Below, in pieces: positions 5,765 to 7,368 of a stretch of 7,368 nt of DNA. Origin of the DNA: Cyanobacteria bacterium UBA7753 (GTDB lineage: Bacteria > Cyanobacteriota > Vampirovibrionia > Gastranaerophilales > Gastranaerophilaceae); the NCBI GenBank assembly GCA_002481545.1, contig DLEF01000065.1, positions 1 to 7,368 of the forward strand. The letters run 5' to 3'. The notes beneath the pieces are model-generated. The model made no database searches. It was given only the letters and a program-made list of their open reading frames with translations, and was not told the DNA's origin. Both the position numbers and the translations under genes were made by a program. The stretch's first letter is position 1; each line of letters opens with the position of its first letter.

Positions 5765-6138
5765 TATTCACCGTTAGCAAACCTTTTCAGTTTCTTTTGC
5801 TCATGTTTTAATTTCTTCATGTGCCAATCAATCTGATCAAGGTGTTTTAATTGCATTCTTTGGGTATTTATAATATCCATTTGCTTGTGTAATTGTTGGT
5901 TTTGCGCTTCCAAAGCATTATGCATACGTTCAATCAAGTCTTTGTTTTTTACAAGCCTTGATTCCATGATTTTTATTGTCATGACTCGCTTTTCGAGCGC
6001 AGCAGAGAGAATTTTGTTTTTATCAATCAGTGCTTCTACGTTCTTGATTGGGACGTATTCCTCCCCAAACAAGGTCAGGACAACCCCTTGAGGAGTAAAT
6101 CTAAGTGAAAATATTTTTTTTAAGAAGTCACCAATCAT
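5761..6138 (-). CDS. Predicted coiled-coil protein of unknown function
   Basis: 125 residues, family not recognised. The N-terminal part (1-35) has short alternating hydrophobic stretches (FLKKIFSLRF, GVVLTLFGEEYVPI) that could form a small beta unit or an amphipathic anchor. From about 36 to 118 it is rich in Leu/Ile/Met spaced as heptads with many Lys, Glu and Gln, typical of a long helix or coiled coil. The last 20 residues are strongly basic. There is no signal peptide. The ATG at 6138 is chosen because a TAAAAT -10 lies exactly 6 bases before it with TTGAAA as -35; no Shine-Dalgarno is present. It is divergent from the GT9 gene, and its TAG overlaps the TAA of the 87-residue gene. It could be a structural or adaptor protein; nothing specific can be claimed. 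Confidence 0.75.
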   Translation of the reverse strand: MIGDFLKKIFSLRFTPQGVVLTLFGEEYVPIKNVEALIDKNKILSAALEKRVMTIKIMESRLVKNKDLIERMHNALEAQNQQLHKQMDIINTQRMQLKHLDQIDWHMKKLKHEQKKLKRFANGEY

Positions 6139-6144
6139 ACTATT

Positions 6145-6172
6145 ATTTTAATGTTTATAATATGTTTTTCAA
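6145..6172 (-). promoter_or_regulatory. Promoter of the coiled-coil gene, predicted leaderless
   Basis: Minus strand TTGAAA (6172-6167, 5 of 6 to TTGACA), 16 bases, TAAAAT (6150-6145, 5 of 6 to TATAAT), then 6 bases to the ATG. Transcription would begin at or next to the A of the ATG. No Shine-Dalgarno is present. Confidence 0.6.
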
Positions 6173-6264
6173 GGGGATTTTGAAAAATTTTATACTTTAG
6201 TTATAAATTATAACAATTTATTAATGTTTCGTTTAAAATGAGCGGGTTGTATAAAATCGAAAAC

Positions 6265-6293
6265 TTTACTATTTTCTTTTTTACATTTAAAAT
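6265..6293 (+). promoter_or_regulatory. Promoter of the GT9 gene, predicted leaderless
   Basis: TTTACT (6265-6270, 4 of 6 to TTGACA), 17 bases, TAAAAT (6288-6293, 5 of 6), then 6 bases to the ATG at 6300. No Shine-Dalgarno is found between the hexamer and the ATG. An alternative -10, TATAAA at 6250-6255, would give a leader of about 38 bases, but it has a poorer -35 and that leader would still lack a Shine-Dalgarno. Confidence 0.55.
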
Positions 6294-6299
6294 ACGGTT

Positions 6300-7328
6300 A
6301 TGAGTAATAAGGGCAAAATATTATTGGTCAGATTGAGTGCAATGGGAGATGTTATATTTACTATCCCGTTGGCGAATGCTCTCACTGATGCGGGTTATGA
6401 TGTGACTTGGCTTGTGTCGGAAAAGGGCTATAGTCTTGTAAAAGGAAATCCTTGCGTAAACAGAGTTATACTCGCACCGATTGAGAAATGGAAAAAATCG
6501 GGTAATCCTTTAAAAAACTTTTTAGAGTATGTATCAATAATAAAGACAATAAGAAAAGAACATTTTGATATTGCGATTGATACACAGTTGATATTGAAGA
6601 GTCTTTTATGGATGATATTTTGCGGAGCGAAAAGACGTATCGGCGCTAAAAATTACCGAGAGTTTGCCATATTAGGGTGTAACGAGGTAATAGAGGCAAC
6701 ACGAAAAAAATATGAGCCTCATGCTGTTAAAGGGTATTTAAAATATGCAGAGTATTTAGGTGTGGATACCGACAAGATAAAAGTTACACTTCCTCAATTG
6801 TCTGAGAAGGCTATAAAATCTGCAGATGAATTGTTGGCTGATGTTGATAAAAACAACCCTGTTATTCTTGCGTCTCCTGCAACAACATGGGTAACAAAGC
6901 ATTGGAACAAGGACAACTGGAAAGAATTGTTGTTGAGATTAAAGAACAAAGCAAACATTGTTTTAACGGGTACTGATAAAGATAGAGAGCTCTTATCTTA
7001 TATTGATAACGGTTATATCAATTTGTGCGGAAAAACCGATTTAGAGACATTGAGAGCTGTTTTGAACAGGGTTAATCTTGTTATATCTTTGGATTCGGGA
7101 ACAACACATCTTGCGTGGGCGGTACAGAGCCCGAAGATCGTTTCAATCTTCTGTTCTACGCCCGAGAGCTTATACGCGCCTTTGGGTGATAAAGACAAGT
7201 ATATTTCATTATCCGCAAAGAACGTATGCGAACCGTGCCATAAAAGAAAATGCCCTAAGAAAACTTTAGAATGCACGCATTACCCTACTGTAGATGAAGT
7301 TTATAATGCGGTAATGAAGTTACTTTAA
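6300..7328 (+). CDS. GT9 family glycosyltransferase, heptosyltransferase-like
   Basis: 342 residues, the usual length for ADP-heptose:LPS heptosyltransferases (WaaC/WaaF/RfaQ, family GT9), which add sugars to the lipopolysaccharide core or related surface glycans on the cytoplasmic face of the inner membrane. The N-terminal Rossmann half opens with KILLVRLSAMGDVIFTIP (6-23), where Asp17 matches the catalytic Asp of the SxMGD motif. The C-terminal half has SPATTWVTKHW (192-202), which matches the ATTxxxKHW donor-site motif of heptosyltransferase I, and SLDSGTTHLAWA (263-274) with Asp265 at the conserved donor-binding Asp. A Cys cluster (310, 313, 318, 325) follows near the C-terminus. There is no membrane segment. 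The acceptor and donor are unknown; heptose is the family default, not proven here. The ATG at 6300 has no Shine-Dalgarno and sits 6 bases after a -10 hexamer. It ends in TAA. Confidence 0.9.
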   Translation: MSNKGKILLVRLSAMGDVIFTIPLANALTDAGYDVTWLVSEKGYSLVKGNPCVNRVILAPIEKWKKSGNPLKNFLEYVSIIKTIRKEHFDIAIDTQLILKSLLWMIFCGAKRRIGAKNYREFAILGCNEVIEATRKKYEPHAVKGYLKYAEYLGVDTDKIKVTLPQLSEKAIKSADELLADVDKNNPVILASPATTWVTKHWNKDNWKELLLRLKNKANIVLTGTDKDRELLSYIDNGYINLCGKTDLETLRAVLNRVNLVISLDSGTTHLAWAVQSPKIVSIFCSTPESLYAPLGDKDKYISLSAKNVCEPCHKRKCPKKTLECTHYPTVDEVYNAVMKLL

Positions 7329-7331
7329 GTA

Positions 7332-7359
7332 TTGTTTAAATGGAGAGACGCTCTATAAT
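7332..7359 (+). promoter_or_regulatory. Candidate promoter reading out of the right edge
   Basis: TTGTTT (7332-7337), 16 bases, then a perfect TATAAT (7354-7359), starting 3 bases after the GT9 stop codon. It would serve a plus-strand gene beyond the window. A 6-base spacing to an ATG is not seen here, so it is not of the leaderless type shown by three other genes. Confidence 0.42.
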
Positions 7360-7368
7360 TGCCACGAA

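Noticed and set aside
6201..6213. TTATAAATTATAA near-palindrome in the divergent promoter region as an operator.
   Set aside because: The stretch is pure A/T in a very AT-rich gap, so such symmetry is expected by chance, and it does not overlap either promoter.
1..7368. CRISPR array, insertion sequence, tRNA/rRNA gene, prophage or defence system.
   Set aside because: No regularly spaced direct repeats, transposase, tRNA-like fold or phage/defence proteins were found on either strand.

Overview
The window is a compact, AT-rich bacterial chromosome segment carrying nine genes, all of them apparently intact. Six are recognisable: prfB (release factor 2), tmk (thymidylate kinase), a stand-alone GlmS-type SIS sugar isomerase/deaminase, dapB, asd, and a GT9 heptosyltransferase-like glycosyltransferase. 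Three are small genes I cannot name. Pathways to diaminopimelate and a GT9 enzyme fit a diderm, peptidoglycan-containing bacterium. The low GC and the two small proteins that open with M-x-I...[VI]N followed by a short F...[KR]G motif remind me of gut Vampirovibrionia (Melainabacteria, Gastranaerophilales), a non-photosynthetic cyanobacterial lineage. That placement rests on memory of protein style only and is tentative. TGG encodes Trp and TGA behaves as a stop, so the standard bacterial code applies.

Layout. Left block, minus strand, in transcription order: SIS isomerase (2971 to 1895), tmk (1774 to 1154), prfB (1107 to 33). The 120-base SIS-tmk gap holds three evenly spaced hairpins. prfB needs a programmed +1 frameshift at an in-frame TGA, so its true start lies 64 bases upstream of the first ATG of the long open frame. 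A 276-base divergent gap (2972-3247) holds four degenerate heptanucleotide repeats. Middle block, plus strand: a 116-residue small membrane protein (3248), then dapB (3677), asd (4448) and an 87-residue protein (5501). The last three have 24-27 base gaps and good Shine-Dalgarno sequences and look like one operon. Right block: a 125-residue coiled-coil protein on the minus strand, whose stop overlaps that of the 87-residue gene, and divergently the GT9 glycosyltransferase (6300-7328). A promoter-like sequence at the right edge reads out of the window.

How the genes relate. Asd makes aspartate semialdehyde and DapB reduces dihydrodipicolinate, so the pair supplies diaminopimelate/lysine; dapA is not here. 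The SIS protein may act on hexosamine phosphates. tmk and prfB are housekeeping genes for dTTP supply and for termination at UGA/UAA.

The most notable pattern is in the start signals. Three genes (prfB, the 125-residue gene and the glycosyltransferase) have no Shine-Dalgarno sequence. In each, a -10 hexamer lies exactly 6 bases before the ATG with a -35-like element 16-17 bases further up, which predicts leaderless mRNAs. The other six genes have ordinary Shine-Dalgarno sequences. I found no CRISPR array, insertion sequence, tRNA/rRNA gene or evident defence or mobile system.
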